Assembly: GCA_018969715.1 (NCBI GenBank)
Contig: JAGWXT010000003.1
Span: 1-64,000 of the forward strand
Reading direction: 5' to 3'
Length of the DNA stretch: 64,000 nucleotides
DNA from: Actinomycetales bacterium
Lineage (GTDB): Bacteria; Actinomycetota; Actinomycetes; S36-B12; UBA5976
Shown: in pieces, positions 8,628 to 17,649 of the stretch
Layout: every line of letters begins with the position of its first letter
Position numbering within the stretch: the first letter of the stretch is position 1
Position numbers and translations under genes: made by a program
Notes under the pieces: generated by a model
Seen by the model: the letters and a program-made list of their open reading frames with translations, nothing else
Databases searched by the model: none
What the model was told of the DNA's origin: nothing

Positions 8628-8705
8628 ACCACACCGATGAACCACACCGATGGACCACACCGATGGATTGCACCCCTGGACCACACCGATGGATTGCACT
8701 TGTGA
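8628..8705 (+). repeat. 13-bp tandem repeat, six units
   Basis: Exact 13-nt period: ACCACACCGATGA, then ACCACACCGATGG twice, ATTGCACCCCTGG, ACCACACCGATGG, ATTGCACTTGTGA. Units 3-4 and 5-6 form a higher-order 26-nt repeat. It fills the leader between the promoter core and the acyl-CoA dehydrogenase start, ending 15 nt before the ATG, so it would be transcribed as 5' UTR. Confidence 0.9.
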
Positions 8706-8720
8706 TCGAGAGGCAGAGCG

Positions 8721-10553
8721 ATGAGCCACTACCTGTCCAACCTGCGCGACATCGAGTTCAACCTGTTCGAGGTCGTCGGCACCGGCCAGCGGCTCGGGAC
8801 GGCGCCGTTCGCCGACCTCGATGTGCCGACTGCGCGAGAGATCCTCGCTGAGGTCAATCGGATGGCCGAGACGGTGTTCGCTGAGAGTTTCACCGAGAGC
8901 GACCGGAATCCCCCGGTGTACGACCCGGCGACCCACTCCCTCGTCACCAGTGAGGCCCTCAAGCAGTCGTACGCCGCCGCCTGGGAATCCGAGTTCTGGC
9001 GTATCGGCCTCCCCGCTCACCTGGGGGGGACCGCGTGTCCACCCTCGCTGCAGTGGGCGGTTGCGGAGTTGCTGTGTGGGTCGAACCCAGCGGTCTTCCT
9101 CTACCTCTCCGGACCCAATTTCGCCGCTGTCATCGATGCGCTCGGCACCGAGGAGCAGCGTGCGATCGCCGGTCACATGCTGGAACGTCAGTGGGGTGCC
9201 ACCATGGTGCTCACCGAGCCCGATGCGGGTTCCGATGTCGGCGCCGGCCGGGCGAAGGCGGTTGAACAGCCCGACGGAACCTGGCACATCAGCGGGGTAA
9301 AGCGCTTCATCACCAGCGGTGAGAGTGACCTGAGCGAGAACATCGTCCACTTCGTCCTTGCCCGACGCGAGGGTGGACCACCCGGCACGAAGGGGCTGTC
9401 GCTGTTTCTCGTCCCCAAGTTCCTGTTCGACCCGGTGACCGGTGAACTCGGCGCCCGCAACGGTGTCTATGCCACGAACGTCGAGAAGAAGATGGGCTTG
9501 AAGGCCTCCGCCACCTGTGAGCTCACCTTCGGAGAGCGCGAGCCCGCCGTGGGCTACCTGCTCGGAGATACCCACGATGGCATCGCCCAGATGTTCAAGG
9601 TCATCGAGTACGCCCGGATGCTCGTCGGTACCAAGGCGATCGCCACCCTGAGTACCGGATACCGCAATGCCCTCGCATATGCCCAGACCCGAGTGCAAGG
9701 CCCCGACCTCGCGGCTATGGCCGACAAGACCAGCCCGCGGGTGACGATCATCCACCACCCGGATGTACGTCGATCGCTGATGCTGCAGAAGTCCTATGCC
9801 GAGGGAATGCGCGCACTGCTGCTCTACACCGCGGCCTGGCAGGACGAGATCATGACCGCCGAGGCAGCGGGTACCGACGCGAGCCTGGCCACCCGCGTGA
9901 ACGACCTGCTGCTGCCGGTGGTGAAGGGGGTTGGCTCGGAGCGGTCCTACGAGATGCTCTCCCACTCACTGCAGACCCTCGGTGGCTCGGGGTACCTCAT
10001 GGACTACCCGATTGAGCAGTACCTGCGCGACGCCAAGATCGACACCCTCTACGAGGGCACCACCGCCATCCAGGGACTTGACCTGTTCTTCCGGAAGATG
10101 GTGAAGGACCAGTTCACGGCGGTAACGCGCCTCGCAGCCGACATCACCGAAACGGTGAAGGCTGACACCGGTGATGGTCGGCTGGCCGCCGAACGCGCCG
10201 CTGTCGGCCGGGCACTTGAGGATGTGCAGGGCATCCTCGGTGCAATGGGCGGCTGGGCGATGGCGCATCAGCAGGAGCCGACCGCGCTGTACAAGGTTGG
10301 ACTCAACACCACCAGGCTGCTGATGGCCGTGGGGGACCTGCTCATCGGATGGCTGCTGCTGCGTCAGGCGGAGGTGGCGCAGGCCGCTCTCCTGCGCGAT
10401 GACCTCACGCCGGCTGACCGCTTGTTCTACGAGGGCAAGGTGGTCACCGCGGGCTGGTTCGCCGCCAATCGCCTGCCACTGCTTGCCGCGGAGCGGGTTA
10501 TGGCCGAGACCACCACCGATGACGTCATGCGCCTGCCGGAGGGGGCCTTCTAA
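8721..10553 (+). CDS. Acyl-CoA dehydrogenase, FadE5-like
   Basis: FAD-dependent alpha,beta-desaturation of acyl-CoA, first step of beta-oxidation. The 610-aa length and the N-terminus [17 protein letters not shown] match the long ACAD subgroup that includes mycobacterial FadE5, with an extra N-terminal segment and an extended C-terminal domain. Seen motifs: [15 protein letters not shown] (FAD/substrate loop), [14 protein letters not shown], and near the end [29 protein letters not shown], whose Glu in YEGTT is at the usual catalytic-base region. GAGAGGCAG precedes the ATG. It is read from the twin-palindrome promoter, so fatty-acid-responsive control is likely. No other beta-oxidation gene is adjacent. 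Confidence 0.9.
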   Translation: MSHYLSNLRDIEFNLFEVVGTGQRLGTAPFADLDVPTAREILAEVNRMAETVFAESFTESDRNPPVYDPATHSLVTSEALKQSYAAAWESEFWRIGLPAHLGGTACPPSLQWAVAELLCGSNPAVFLYLSGPNFAAVIDALGTEEQRAIAGHMLERQWGATMVLTEPDAGSDVGAGRAKAVEQPDGTWHISGVKRFITSGESDLSENIVHFVLARREGGPPGTKGLSLFLVPKFLFDPVTGELGARNGVYATNVEKKMGLKASATCELTFGEREPAVGYLLGDTHDGIAQMFKVIEYARMLVGTKAIATLSTGYRNALAYAQTRVQGPDLAAMADKTSPRVTIIHHPDVRRSLMLQKSYAEGMRALLLYTAAWQDEIMTAEAAGTDASLATRVNDLLLPVVKGVGSERSYEMLSHSLQTLGGSGYLMDYPIEQYLRDAKIDTLYEGTTAIQGLDLFFRKMVKDQFTAVTRLAADITETVKADTGDGRLAAERAAVGRALEDVQGILGAMGGWAMAHQQEPTALYKVGLNTTRLLMAVGDLLIGWLLLRQAEVAQAALLRDDLTPADRLFYEGKVVTAGWFAANRLPLLAAERVMAETTTDDVMRLPEGAF

Positions 10554-10619
10554 CCGACCCGTCGGCCGGCACGACCGGTCGGAGCCGCCGCGGCCCGACC
10601 GCAAACCACGCGCCTACCC

Positions 10620-12419
10620 CTACATGAGCGGAAGCGCGGGAGCGCCGGGCAAAGTCCGGGGGGTGACCGTTGCGGCTTCCGAGACGCCGCCGGACCCGAC
10701 TGCATTCACCGCGCGCAGCCGGATGGTGTAGGTGACTCCGTTCACGAGTCCGCCGATGCTCAGCGGGCTGCTGGTGCCCGCCGGAGTTCGGGTCTCCCAG
10801 GACGCACCGTTGTTCACGGAGTACTCGTAGGAGGTGATCGGCGCGCCGCCATTGGTCGCCGGTGCAAGGAATGCCACGAATGCCCTGCCATCTCCGGGTG
10901 TTGCGGACACCATTCCGGGTGGCGAGGGTGCGGAGGCAGTGGACGGCGTCCGGGTCGTGCAGGTAGCCCCCGCGGCATTCGTGGCGCACACCTCTGCAAA
11001 CCATGTCTGTGCTGGGGCGAGTCCCTCGATCACGCAAGTGGTGGCGCTCGTCGTACTGCATGAGGCGATTGATTCCGTCGTGACCTCGCCGGCATAGGCG
11101 CGCACGAGGTGGCCGGTCAGCGGAGTTCCGCCGTTGACCGACGGTGGTGCCCACGTAGCAGACAGGCGGCCGTCGATCCAAACCAGTCGCAGCTGCCCCG
11201 GCGCACCGGGCGTTGTCCGCGGAGTCGCGACCACTGTTCCTGACGCCGGCCCCGCACCAGCGATATTGACCGCCCTCACCTTTACTCGATAAGTCGTGCC
11301 ATTGACCAGATCGGAGACCGCGATTGCGGGTGTCGACAACGAGTCATGAGGCCGCCACGTGACGCCATCGTTGGTCGAGTACTCGTAGCGAGTGATCGGC
11401 GCTCCCCCGTCGCGCGCCGGGGGGCTGAAGCGGATGAGTAGCTGGCCGTCACCGGCCGCCGCGCTCACTGAACTTGGGGCCTCCGGAGTCGACCGGGGGG
11501 TGACAACCACTGATTCCGATGCCGGTCCGGCGCCAGCCGCGTTCACGGCGCGCACCCGGATGGGATAAGCAACACCGTTCACGAGGCCGGTTATGGTCAA
11601 TGCAGGCACTGGAGCGAGTGCGCGGGAAACCCACGTGCGGCCGTCATTGATCGAATACTCATAGCCGCTGATCGTTGATCGCCCGTCCGCTGCGGGAGTA
11701 TTGAAGCCGACGCTGACGCGTCCATCGCCGGGGCCGAAAGTTACGCCGGTTAGCCCCAGTGGTAGGCCTGGTCCCATGATGACCGGATCGGATGCAGTTC
11801 CGCGCCCGGCAGCATTCACCCCGCGGACCCTCACCGAGTAGGTCATGCCATTCACCAGGCCCCCAATCACCGCAAGACCGAGAGCCGACGCTTCGCCTGG
11901 AGAGCGGATTGTCACAGGCGCAGCATCGGCCCAGGAGTTTCCGCCGTCGATTGAGTATTCGTAGCCCACTGTCGGGGCTCGACCGTCCGAAGGCGGTGCT
12001 GCGAACTGCACAGTTAGTTGTCCTTCGCCCGGTGTCACGGTGACTGACCGCGGTGCGAGGGGTGCCCCCGGTCCGACAACGATCAGAACGGAGGCAGGGC
12101 CGGCACCCGCCGCATTGACCGCGCGCACTCGAATTCGATAGGACACTCCATTGACGAGGCCACCGATGATCAAGGGGCTTGCAGTTGAGGCTGGGATCCG
12201 GGCAATCCAAGTGGCGCCGTCATTCAGTGAGTACTCATAATTCAGGAGTGGGGTGCCGCCGTCGCTGGCGGGCGGGGCGACATCGATACTCACCTGACGG
12301 TCACCGGGAACGACGGCTAGCGTGTTGGTGGGGCGAGCTGTAGCTGCCGCGGGTAGGGCGATCAGTGGGAGGAGCAAGAGTGCGGCGGTGGCCGGCGGCC
12401 AGGGCAGGGAACGGCGCAT
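10620..12419 (-). CDS. Secreted fibronectin type III repeat protein
   Basis: Start at ATG 12419 (MRRSLPWPPATAALLLL...) with GGAG upstream and a signal peptide ending near AAATARP. The 599-aa mature region is almost entirely six FN3 domains of about 95 aa, each with the frame P-G-D-G-x-x-x-V-x-F...P...YEYS-x-(D/N)G-x-(S/T)W and a (V/L)VNG-x-x-Y-x-(V/I)-(R/K)-V-R-A-VNAAG ending. Domain 5 is the most divergent and has two Cys in its C-terminal half. The chain stops at TLPGAPALPLM, which is the inter-domain linker, so a further domain may have been lost. No anchor or enzymatic domain is seen; likely an extracellular adhesin or spacer, exact role unknown. Confidence 0.85.
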   Translation of the reverse strand: MRRSLPWPPATAALLLLPLIALPAAATARPTNTLAVVPGDRQVSIDVAPPASDGGTPLLNYEYSLNDGATWIARIPASTASPLIIGGLVNGVSYRIRVRAVNAAGAGPASVLIVVGPGAPLAPRSVTVTPGEGQLTVQFAAPPSDGRAPTVGYEYSIDGGNSWADAAPVTIRSPGEASALGLAVIGGLVNGMTYSVRVRGVNAAGRGTASDPVIMGPGLPLGLTGVTFGPGDGRVSVGFNTPAADGRSTISGYEYSINDGRTWVSRALAPVPALTITGLVNGVAYPIRVRAVNAAGAGPASESVVVTPRSTPEAPSSVSAAAGDGQLLIRFSPPARDGGAPITRYEYSTNDGVTWRPHDSLSTPAIAVSDLVNGTTYRVKVRAVNIAGAGPASGTVVATPRTTPGAPGQLRLVWIDGRLSATWAPPSVNGGTPLTGHLVRAYAGEVTTESIASCSTTSATTCVIEGLAPAQTWFAEVCATNAAGATCTTRTPSTASAPSPPGMVSATPGDGRAFVAFLAPATNGGAPITSYEYSVNNGASWETRTPAGTSSPLSIGGLVNGVTYTIRLRAVNAVGSGGVSEAATVTPRTLPGAPALPLM

Positions 12420-12508
12420 AGTCGTGCACTCCAGTGCAAGGGTTGAGTTGCTGTTGCGTTTGCAGATACGCAACGGTACCAAGGGGGAGTGCGGGGTAGT
12501 TGGGGGGT

Positions 12509-13339
12509 TCAGCGCAGGACGCGGTCACGCAGGAAGGGCATGCGCTGCCGGGCGCCGCTGGGCGCCGCCGGATCGACGTCAGCAGACACCACCTGCTCAC
12601 CCGCGGTCCCCTCGGCCAACACCGCTCCCCATGGATCGACGATGACACTCGCGCCGCCGAGGGTGATGGTGTCACCCCCAGCCTCGCCGACCGGGTGACT
12701 GCCAACCCCATTGCAGGCGATCACCCACGCCTGGTTCTCGATCGCGCGGGCGCGGGTGAGCACCTGCCAGGCGTCGATGCGCTGCACCGGCCACCCGGAG
12801 CACATGAGAAACGTCTGGGCGCCCTGATCGACCATCGCCCGGAACAACTCAGGGAAGCGCAGGTCGTAGCACGTGGCCAGCCCCGTCCTCCCGAAGGGTG
12901 TGTCGACCACGCACACCTGCTCGCCCGCGCGCAGATGTCGCGCCTCGCCGGTATCGAATCCGAATAGATGGATCTTCCGGTAGCACCCGATGAGCTCACC
13001 GGACGGGTTGATCAGCAGCGCAGTATTCGTCACCGCCCCGCTGGGATGACGCTCGGCGATGGAGCCGGCGTGCAGCCAGCAGCCACGAGCCACCGCCGCC
13101 TCTGACAGAGCCGCCACCGTTGGGCCAGTCAGTGGCTCCGCGTGCGCGAGCACGGCCGCGGTTGCAAAGGCACCCGCCTGCCACAACTCAGGCAGGACGA
13201 TGACCGTCGGGGGTGTCAGCTGCTCGCGCCGATCGCGCAGCTGGGTGAGGATCCGCTGGGTGCGCGCTGCCGGCTCTTCCCCGACATCACTGCGCACCTG
13301 CCAGAGCTCAACGTGGACAACATCGGGGACGGCTGGCAC
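12509..13339 (-). CDS. Carbon-nitrogen hydrolase (nitrilase superfamily amidase)
   Basis: Cytoplasmic amidase or deaminated-glutathione-amidase-like enzyme. The Glu-Lys-Cys triad is visible: VLPELWQAG (Glu), CYRKIHLF (Lys) and LATCYDLRFPELF (Cys), followed by RARAIENQAWV, all in family order in 276 aa. It starts with GTG 13339, 7 nt after a TAGTGT -10, so it is probably leaderless, and it shares its promoter core with the divergent EamA gene. The pairing may link breakdown of an amide to export of a product, but that is inference. Confidence 0.88.
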   Translation of the reverse strand: MPAVPDVVHVELWQVRSDVGEEPAARTQRILTQLRDRREQLTPPTVIVLPELWQAGAFATAAVLAHAEPLTGPTVAALSEAAVARGCWLHAGSIAERHPSGAVTNTALLINPSGELIGCYRKIHLFGFDTGEARHLRAGEQVCVVDTPFGRTGLATCYDLRFPELFRAMVDQGAQTFLMCSGWPVQRIDAWQVLTRARAIENQAWVIACNGVGSHPVGEAGGDTITLGGASVIVDPWGAVLAEGTAGEQVVSADVDPAAPSGARQRMPFLRDRVLR

Positions 13340-13362
13340 AGCGGTGACACTAGTGTGACGAA
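13340..13362. promoter_or_regulatory. Bidirectional leaderless promoter on palindrome ACACTAGTGT
   Basis: Only 23 nt separate two divergent GTG starts. The palindrome ACACTAGTGT (13347-13356) gives TAGTGT on both strands: 6 nt before GTG 13363 on plus, 7 nt before GTG 13339 on minus. Both -10 elements share the central TA, and neither gene has room for a ribosome binding site. Confidence 0.65.
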
Positions 13363-14310
13363 GTGCTGGTGACCCGCGCGCCGGTATCGATGTCGGTCAT
13401 GGGTGCCATGACGGTCATCTACCTGGTCTGGGGGTCGACTTACCTCGCCGTCGCATTCGTCGTCGACACGATGCCGCCGCTGATCGCCAGCGGCCTGCGC
13501 TTCGTCCTCGCCGGGCTCCTCATCGGTGGGTTGGTCTGGGGGTTTCGGGGCCGTCGCGCCCTGTTCCCGCGCGGCCGGGCGATCCTCACCGCCGGCGGTA
13601 TCGGGATCATCATGATCGGCATCGGCAACGCTGCCCTGGCGTTGGCCGTCCGGTATGTCGACAGTGGGCTGGCGGCCTTGATCATCGCCATCACCCCGGT
13701 GTGGATTGCCCTGCTCCGGCTCACCGTTGGCCAGCGACCGGCGGTGATGACGTGGCTGGGGATCGCCATCGGGCTAGTCGGGGTGGTCGCCCTCATCGGC
13801 CCATCGGACCGGGCAGTCGGCTCGGTGCTGTGGGCGGGGGTGCTGATCGCCGGCTCGGTTGCTTGGGCATTCGCCTCCTTCCTCACCACACGGGTGGAGA
13901 TGCCCCCGGATGCGTTCGCGGGTGCCGCGTGGGAGATGCTCATCGGCGGAGGGGCGTCACTGCTGATGGGGGTGGCGGTCGGCGAGCAGGTGGGTGACTT
14001 GTGGTCAGCCGACAGCCGCAGTTGGATCGCCTTCGGGTACCTCTCGGTTGTTGCCGCGCTGGCGTTCGCCGTCTATGTCTGGTTGCTGACGAACGCCCCG
14101 ATCTCGCTGGTGGCGACCTATGCCTACGTCAACCCGGTCGTTGCGGTCACCCTCGGGGTGCTGTTCAACGGTGAGCGGGTGACCGTCGGCCTGCTCACCG
14201 GCGGGGTCATCGTGCTGCTCGGGGTTGTCCTCGTCGTTGGCGGCGAGCGTCCGCATCGCGCACCAGCAAAGGATTCCGTGCCCGCCGGTCACCCCGGTGA
14301 CGTGGGATGA
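13363..14310 (+). CDS. EamA/DMT-family transporter
   Basis: Inner-membrane drug/metabolite exporter with two EamA halves and about ten TM helices in 315 aa. The first half opens with VIYLVWGSTYLAVAF, the characteristic WGS motif of helix 1; the second half has AYVNPVVAVTLGVLFNGE, the conserved PVVA..LG...GE motif of helix 9. GTG at 13363 has a TAGTGT -10 six nt upstream; ATG 13390 is an alternative start. The gene overlaps the convergent aminotransferase by 22 nt. Substrate (amino acid, purine or other metabolite) cannot be predicted. Confidence 0.88.
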   Translation: MLVTRAPVSMSVMGAMTVIYLVWGSTYLAVAFVVDTMPPLIASGLRFVLAGLLIGGLVWGFRGRRALFPRGRAILTAGGIGIIMIGIGNAALALAVRYVDSGLAALIIAITPVWIALLRLTVGQRPAVMTWLGIAIGLVGVVALIGPSDRAVGSVLWAGVLIAGSVAWAFASFLTTRVEMPPDAFAGAAWEMLIGGGASLLMGVAVGEQVGDLWSADSRSWIAFGYLSVVAALAFAVYVWLLTNAPISLVATYAYVNPVVAVTLGVLFNGERVTVGLLTGGVIVLLGVVLVVGGERPHRAPAKDSVPAGHPGDVG

Positions 14311-15674
14311 GTTCCGATCAGATCAGCGACCGCGTCGGCGAAGAGGCGCGTGTGGACGGCGACATCCGCCAGTGTCGTGGCCGGGCACATGAGCGCCATA
14401 TTGTGAAATGGCGTCATCAGAACACCGCGGTTGGCCATAAATAGGTGCAGGTACTCATCGAGTCCGTCGTCACCCGCCAGCGCCGCGGCGGTGCCGGTGC
14501 GCGGTGCCGGGTGGGTGAACCGGTACTCGGCTCGGGCACCGAGTTGGGTGATGCTCCATGGAACTCCGGTTCGCGCGAGGGTCTCTGCCACCCCTGCGGT
14601 GAATTGATCGGCGCAGGCGATCATCCCGGTGAACGCCTCGTCGGTGAGCACTTGGGTGAGCGTGGCCCGCATCGCCGCCACCGACAGCGCATTCCCTGCA
14701 AGGGTGCCACCGACACCACCGACATCGACGAGATCGGCATCGCCGCTGCCGAGGATCCGTTCGGCGAGGTCGGCGCTCAGGCCATAGGCGCCGGCGGGGA
14801 TGCCGCCGCCGATGGCCTTGCCGATCGTGACGATGTCCGGCTGCAGACCCCATGCAGCGGTAGCACCGCCGGGGCCGGCCGAGATCGTATGCGTCTCATC
14901 GATGAGCAGCAGGGCGCCGTGGGCGGTCGCCTCGGCGCGGAGGAACTCAAGGAAGCCGGGTTCGGGCAGGACGATGCCGATATTGGTCAGTGCCGGCTCA
15001 GTGATGATGCAGGCGATATCGCCGTGGCGCAGGGCTGCCAGCACGGACTGCTCGTCGTTGAACTCCGCAACCCGAGTGGTGGCGTCGACGGGATTCGGGG
15101 CACCGACGTTGCCGGGACGGGACAGGGTGCGGCCCGCCGATCCCGCGATGACGAGGGTCTCATCGACGCTGCCGTGGTAGCCGTAGGCGAAGGCGAGGAT
15201 CCGTTGGCGGCCAGTGAGGTGCCGGGCGATCCGCAGCGCCCACCGGTTGGCATCGGTTGCCGTGAGGGTGAAGGACCAGCGCGGCAGGCCGAAGCGGTGG
15301 GCGAGCTCAGCCGCCACTGGGGCGGCGTCCTCGGTGGGCAGCATGGTCGTCGCACCGCCCCGGGTGCCGAAGCGCTCGAGGACTGCCGCGACGACGGGTG
15401 CCGGACTGTGTCCCGCCATCGCACCGGTATCCCCGAGGGCGAGGTCGAGGTACTCATGGCCATCGATGGTGCGGACGCGGTTGCCATGGGCCTGATCGAG
15501 GATGAGCGGAAATCCGCCGTACCACTTGTTCATCCACGTCATCGGCACACCGCCGAGTAAATGCGGGGCGTCGGCGAGCGCCAGCGCCCTCGGGTTGCGC
15601 CGGTGGTGCTCGCTCCGCTCACGCGCAAGCAGCGTCATCAGTCGCTGCGGATTGACCCCCCACTCGCCCACCAT
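14289..15674 (-). CDS. Class III pyridoxal-phosphate aminotransferase
   Basis: PLP-dependent transaminase or aminomutase of the glutamate-1-semialdehyde aminomutase-like subgroup. LLIDETHTISAGPGG carries the cofactor Asp region (IDET) and DIVTIGKAIGGGIPAG the Schiff-base Lys. RILAFAYGYHGSVDE and GDTGAMAGHSP match the substrate loop and N-terminal motifs of this group. 461 aa is full length. TATCGT lies 6 nt before an in-frame GTG at 15671, so the start may be the second codon of this ORF. It is a lone gene, so it is unlikely to be the haem-pathway HemL; substrate unknown. Confidence 0.82.
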   Translation of the reverse strand: MVGEWGVNPQRLMTLLARERSEHHRRNPRALALADAPHLLGGVPMTWMNKWYGGFPLILDQAHGNRVRTIDGHEYLDLALGDTGAMAGHSPAPVVAAVLERFGTRGGATTMLPTEDAAPVAAELAHRFGLPRWSFTLTATDANRWALRIARHLTGRQRILAFAYGYHGSVDETLVIAGSAGRTLSRPGNVGAPNPVDATTRVAEFNDEQSVLAALRHGDIACIITEPALTNIGIVLPEPGFLEFLRAEATAHGALLLIDETHTISAGPGGATAAWGLQPDIVTIGKAIGGGIPAGAYGLSADLAERILGSGDADLVDVGGVGGTLAGNALSVAAMRATLTQVLTDEAFTGMIACADQFTAGVAETLARTGVPWSITQLGARAEYRFTHPAPRTGTAAALAGDDGLDEYLHLFMANRGVLMTPFHNMALMCPATTLADVAVHTRLFADAVADLIGTHPTSPG

Positions 15675-15757
15675 GTGACGATAGCCCCGTCTGGGGTGCG
15701 CTGCCGAGACTCGTCCCGCTGACGCCGCCGATGGCTGACGCCGGCGATACTTTGGGC

Positions 15758-16480
15758 ATGTTCGACACCGTCCTCGGCCTGCCCCTGCATCCGCTGATCG
15801 TGCACGGTGTTGTCGTGCTGATCCCGCTTACCGTCATCGCGATCGCTGTCGGGGTCATTCGCCCCGCGTGGGGCCGACCTGCCAGTTCCCTTGCTGCCAT
15901 CGCAGCCCTGCTCTCCGCCGTCTTCGCCTTCACCGCGACCCAGTCGGGGGAGGCGCTGGCCGCGCGCGTCGGCTCGCCTGGCGCACACCAGCAGTGGGGT
16001 GACCGGGTGCTCCTCGCCAGTCTGGCGCTGCTGGCGGTGACGGCCGCGTGGTGGTGGTCGACGCTCCGCGGCCGGGCGACTGCTGCACACCACCGTCCAT
16101 CCCGCGCGCTCGGGTGGGGGGCACTCGCCGTGGGCGTCGTGGCGATCGTGCTGACCGTGGCCGCCGGCCACAGTGGCGCGACGGTCACCTGGCAGGGGCG
16201 TCTCGCCGCACTCGAGGCGCCCGCTGTTGCGGTGACCGAGGCGGGTATCACCATCGAGCAGGTGCGCGCCGCAGCCGCCGCCGGCAGCTGCTGGGTCGTC
16301 ATCGATGGCGCGGTCTATGACCTCACTGCGTGGGTGGCTGACCATCCCGGCGGACCACTGTCGATCGAGGCACTCTGTGGTACCGATGGCACCGATGCCT
16401 TCACCACCCAGCACGGCGGACAGGACGCCCCGACGCAGGTGCTCACCGGCTATCGAATAGGTGACCTCGTCGCGGGTTGA
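15758..16480 (+). CDS. DUF2231 membrane domain fused to cytochrome b5-like haem domain
   Basis: The N-terminal ~150 aa form a four-helix DUF2231 membrane domain beginning LGLPLHPLIVHGVVV, with paired His in helix 1. After a linker, the C-terminus is a cytochrome b5 fold: WVVIDGAVYDLTAWVADHPGG provides the first haem His (HPGG) and AFTTQHGG the second. The ATG at 15758 skips nine residues of the track ORF and has TACTTT just upstream. Probably a membrane electron carrier with the haem domain on one face. The end overlaps the convergent hydrolase gene by 31 nt. Confidence 0.82.
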   Translation: MFDTVLGLPLHPLIVHGVVVLIPLTVIAIAVGVIRPAWGRPASSLAAIAALLSAVFAFTATQSGEALAARVGSPGAHQQWGDRVLLASLALLAVTAAWWWSTLRGRATAAHHRPSRALGWGALAVGVVAIVLTVAAGHSGATVTWQGRLAALEAPAVAVTEAGITIEQVRAAAAAGSCWVVIDGAVYDLTAWVADHPGGPLSIEALCGTDGTDAFTTQHGGQDAPTQVLTGYRIGDLVAG

Positions 16481-17082
16481 CCGGCGCGTCCCCGCCGACC
16501 CGTTGGGGAACTCATGCGTCGAACCGCCTCGGCGGTAGTGAGCACCTCCGCGAACTCACCGAGCAGGCTGGCCCCGACCGCCTGGCGGAGCACCTCGGCG
16601 GTGACCACCTGCCCGTCTGCATCGATCCGGTCAAAGGTGTGCGTCGCATCGAGACAGAGGCGGGTGCGGTAGCCGAGGGCGGCGGCGAACCGGGCTGTCG
16701 TATCGCAGCAGTGGTCGGCGGTGATCCCGCACAGGGTCAGGGTGTCGATGCCCCGACGCTGGCACCAGCGGTGCAAGTCGGGCGTACCGTGGAAGGCCGA
16801 GTGCCCGGACTTCACGATGAGGACGTCACGCGGACCCGCGACCCCCGGTTTGAGGTCATTACCGGGCGTGCCCGGTCGCAGCGGCGAATGAGGTTCGGCG
16901 GAGTCATGCCGCACGACCACGATCGGTTGATCGGCCGTGCGCCAGGCATTGAGCAGACGGTGAACGTTGTGCTCACAGTCAGGGTTGTCACGCCGACCCC
17001 AACTGGCGTCATCGAAGCCCCGTTGGACATCGATGACGACCAGTGCGTGCGTCCGATGCCGGGACGCCAGACCCGCCGTCAT
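16450..17082 (-). CDS. Cysteine hydrolase, isochorismatase family
   Basis: Small alpha/beta hydrolase that cleaves an amide or enol-ether such as nicotinamide or an N-carbamoyl compound. The Asp-Lys-Cys triad is visible: LVVIDVQRGF (Asp), VKSGHSAFHGT (Lys) and CGITADHCCDTTAR (Cys). The preceding GIT with a non-proline bond before the Cys is the family cis-peptide site. 210 aa, slightly long because of an extended tail. It stands alone between convergent and codirectional genes, so the substrate is open. Confidence 0.85.
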   Translation of the reverse strand: MTAGLASRHRTHALVVIDVQRGFDDASWGRRDNPDCEHNVHRLLNAWRTADQPIVVVRHDSAEPHSPLRPGTPGNDLKPGVAGPRDVLIVKSGHSAFHGTPDLHRWCQRRGIDTLTLCGITADHCCDTTARFAAALGYRTRLCLDATHTFDRIDADGQVVTAEVLRQAVGASLLGEFAEVLTTAEAVRRMSSPTGRRGRAGQPATRSPIR

Positions 17083-17121
17083 CCGCGCAGGTCCGCGTGC
17101 GGACTCACCAGCCCGGGGTGC

Positions 17122-17517
17122 CTAACCCTTCGCCGGCGGCGACGTAGCCGCCCGAGCGGACCGCCACGGGCCGGGAATGACCCACACGATGATCGACAGG
17201 ATCCAGATCACCAGGGTCGCCATCAGCCAGGTGCCGATTCCATCGATGGTGAGTGCTCCGGTGATGAACGTTGTCACCAACAGAGCGAGGAAGGTTGCCA
17301 GGAGGCCCGTGAGCGGCAGTGCGGCGTTCGCCTTCTCGGCCAGAAGTCGCACGACGATCCAGTTGAATGCGGCGCTGAACACGGCGAAAAGCAGAACCGC
17401 CCAGATGAAGCCGAACGGCAGTGACAGTTTGAAGCCGGAGAACACCAGATCGGCGACGAACAGGCCGATCGCGGCGCTGGCAAGGCTGAGCAGCCAGCCG
17501 AGGAGGAATCGAGGCAT
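17122..17517 (-). CDS. Phage-holin superfamily IV membrane protein (pfam04020-like)
   Basis: 131-aa protein with four strongly hydrophobic segments: FLLGWLLSLASAAIGLFVADLVF, FIWAVLLFAVFSAAF, LLATFLALLVTTFITGAL and LMATLVIWILSIIVWVIP. Length and topology fit the mycobacterial four-TM holin-like family, which in chromosomes is usually not phage related. ATG 17517 is preceded at 6 nt by TAGCCT, so it is probably leaderless. Function unknown. Confidence 0.7.
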   Translation of the reverse strand: MPRFLLGWLLSLASAAIGLFVADLVFSGFKLSLPFGFIWAVLLFAVFSAAFNWIVVRLLAEKANAALPLTGLLATFLALLVTTFITGALTIDGIGTWLMATLVIWILSIIVWVIPGPWRSARAATSPPAKG

Positions 17518-17649
17518 GGCCCGAGGCTAGGTCTCACCCCCGACGGAGTCAAGTTCGCCACTCGGGCGGGCCGCGTTGCTACAGTCAGCCCCGCACAATC
17601 CGGCCCGAGGGCTCGGGACCGGGCTGACCCGCTCGTGAGGAGAACGAAC

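Noticed and set aside
8628-8705. CRISPR-like array
   Set aside because: Units are 13 bp, contiguous and without spacers; no cas gene is in the window.
8562-9965. Long minus-strand extension of the FAD oxidase ORF (955 aa in the track)
   Set aside because: The extra ~470 codons are antisense to the acyl-CoA dehydrogenase gene and lack family similarity; the oxidase fold starts at ATG 8561.
12301-12711. 136-aa minus-strand ORF across the FN3 and nitrilase genes
   Set aside because: Overlaps two supported genes in another frame and has no start signal or family pattern.
14445-15560. 371-aa plus-strand ORF opposite the class III aminotransferase
   Set aside because: Shadow frame; the minus strand shows all PLP motifs.
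17122-17517. Prophage remnant, from the holin-like protein
   Set aside because: No integrase, capsid or lysin gene nearby; this family is widespread as ordinary chromosomal membrane proteins.
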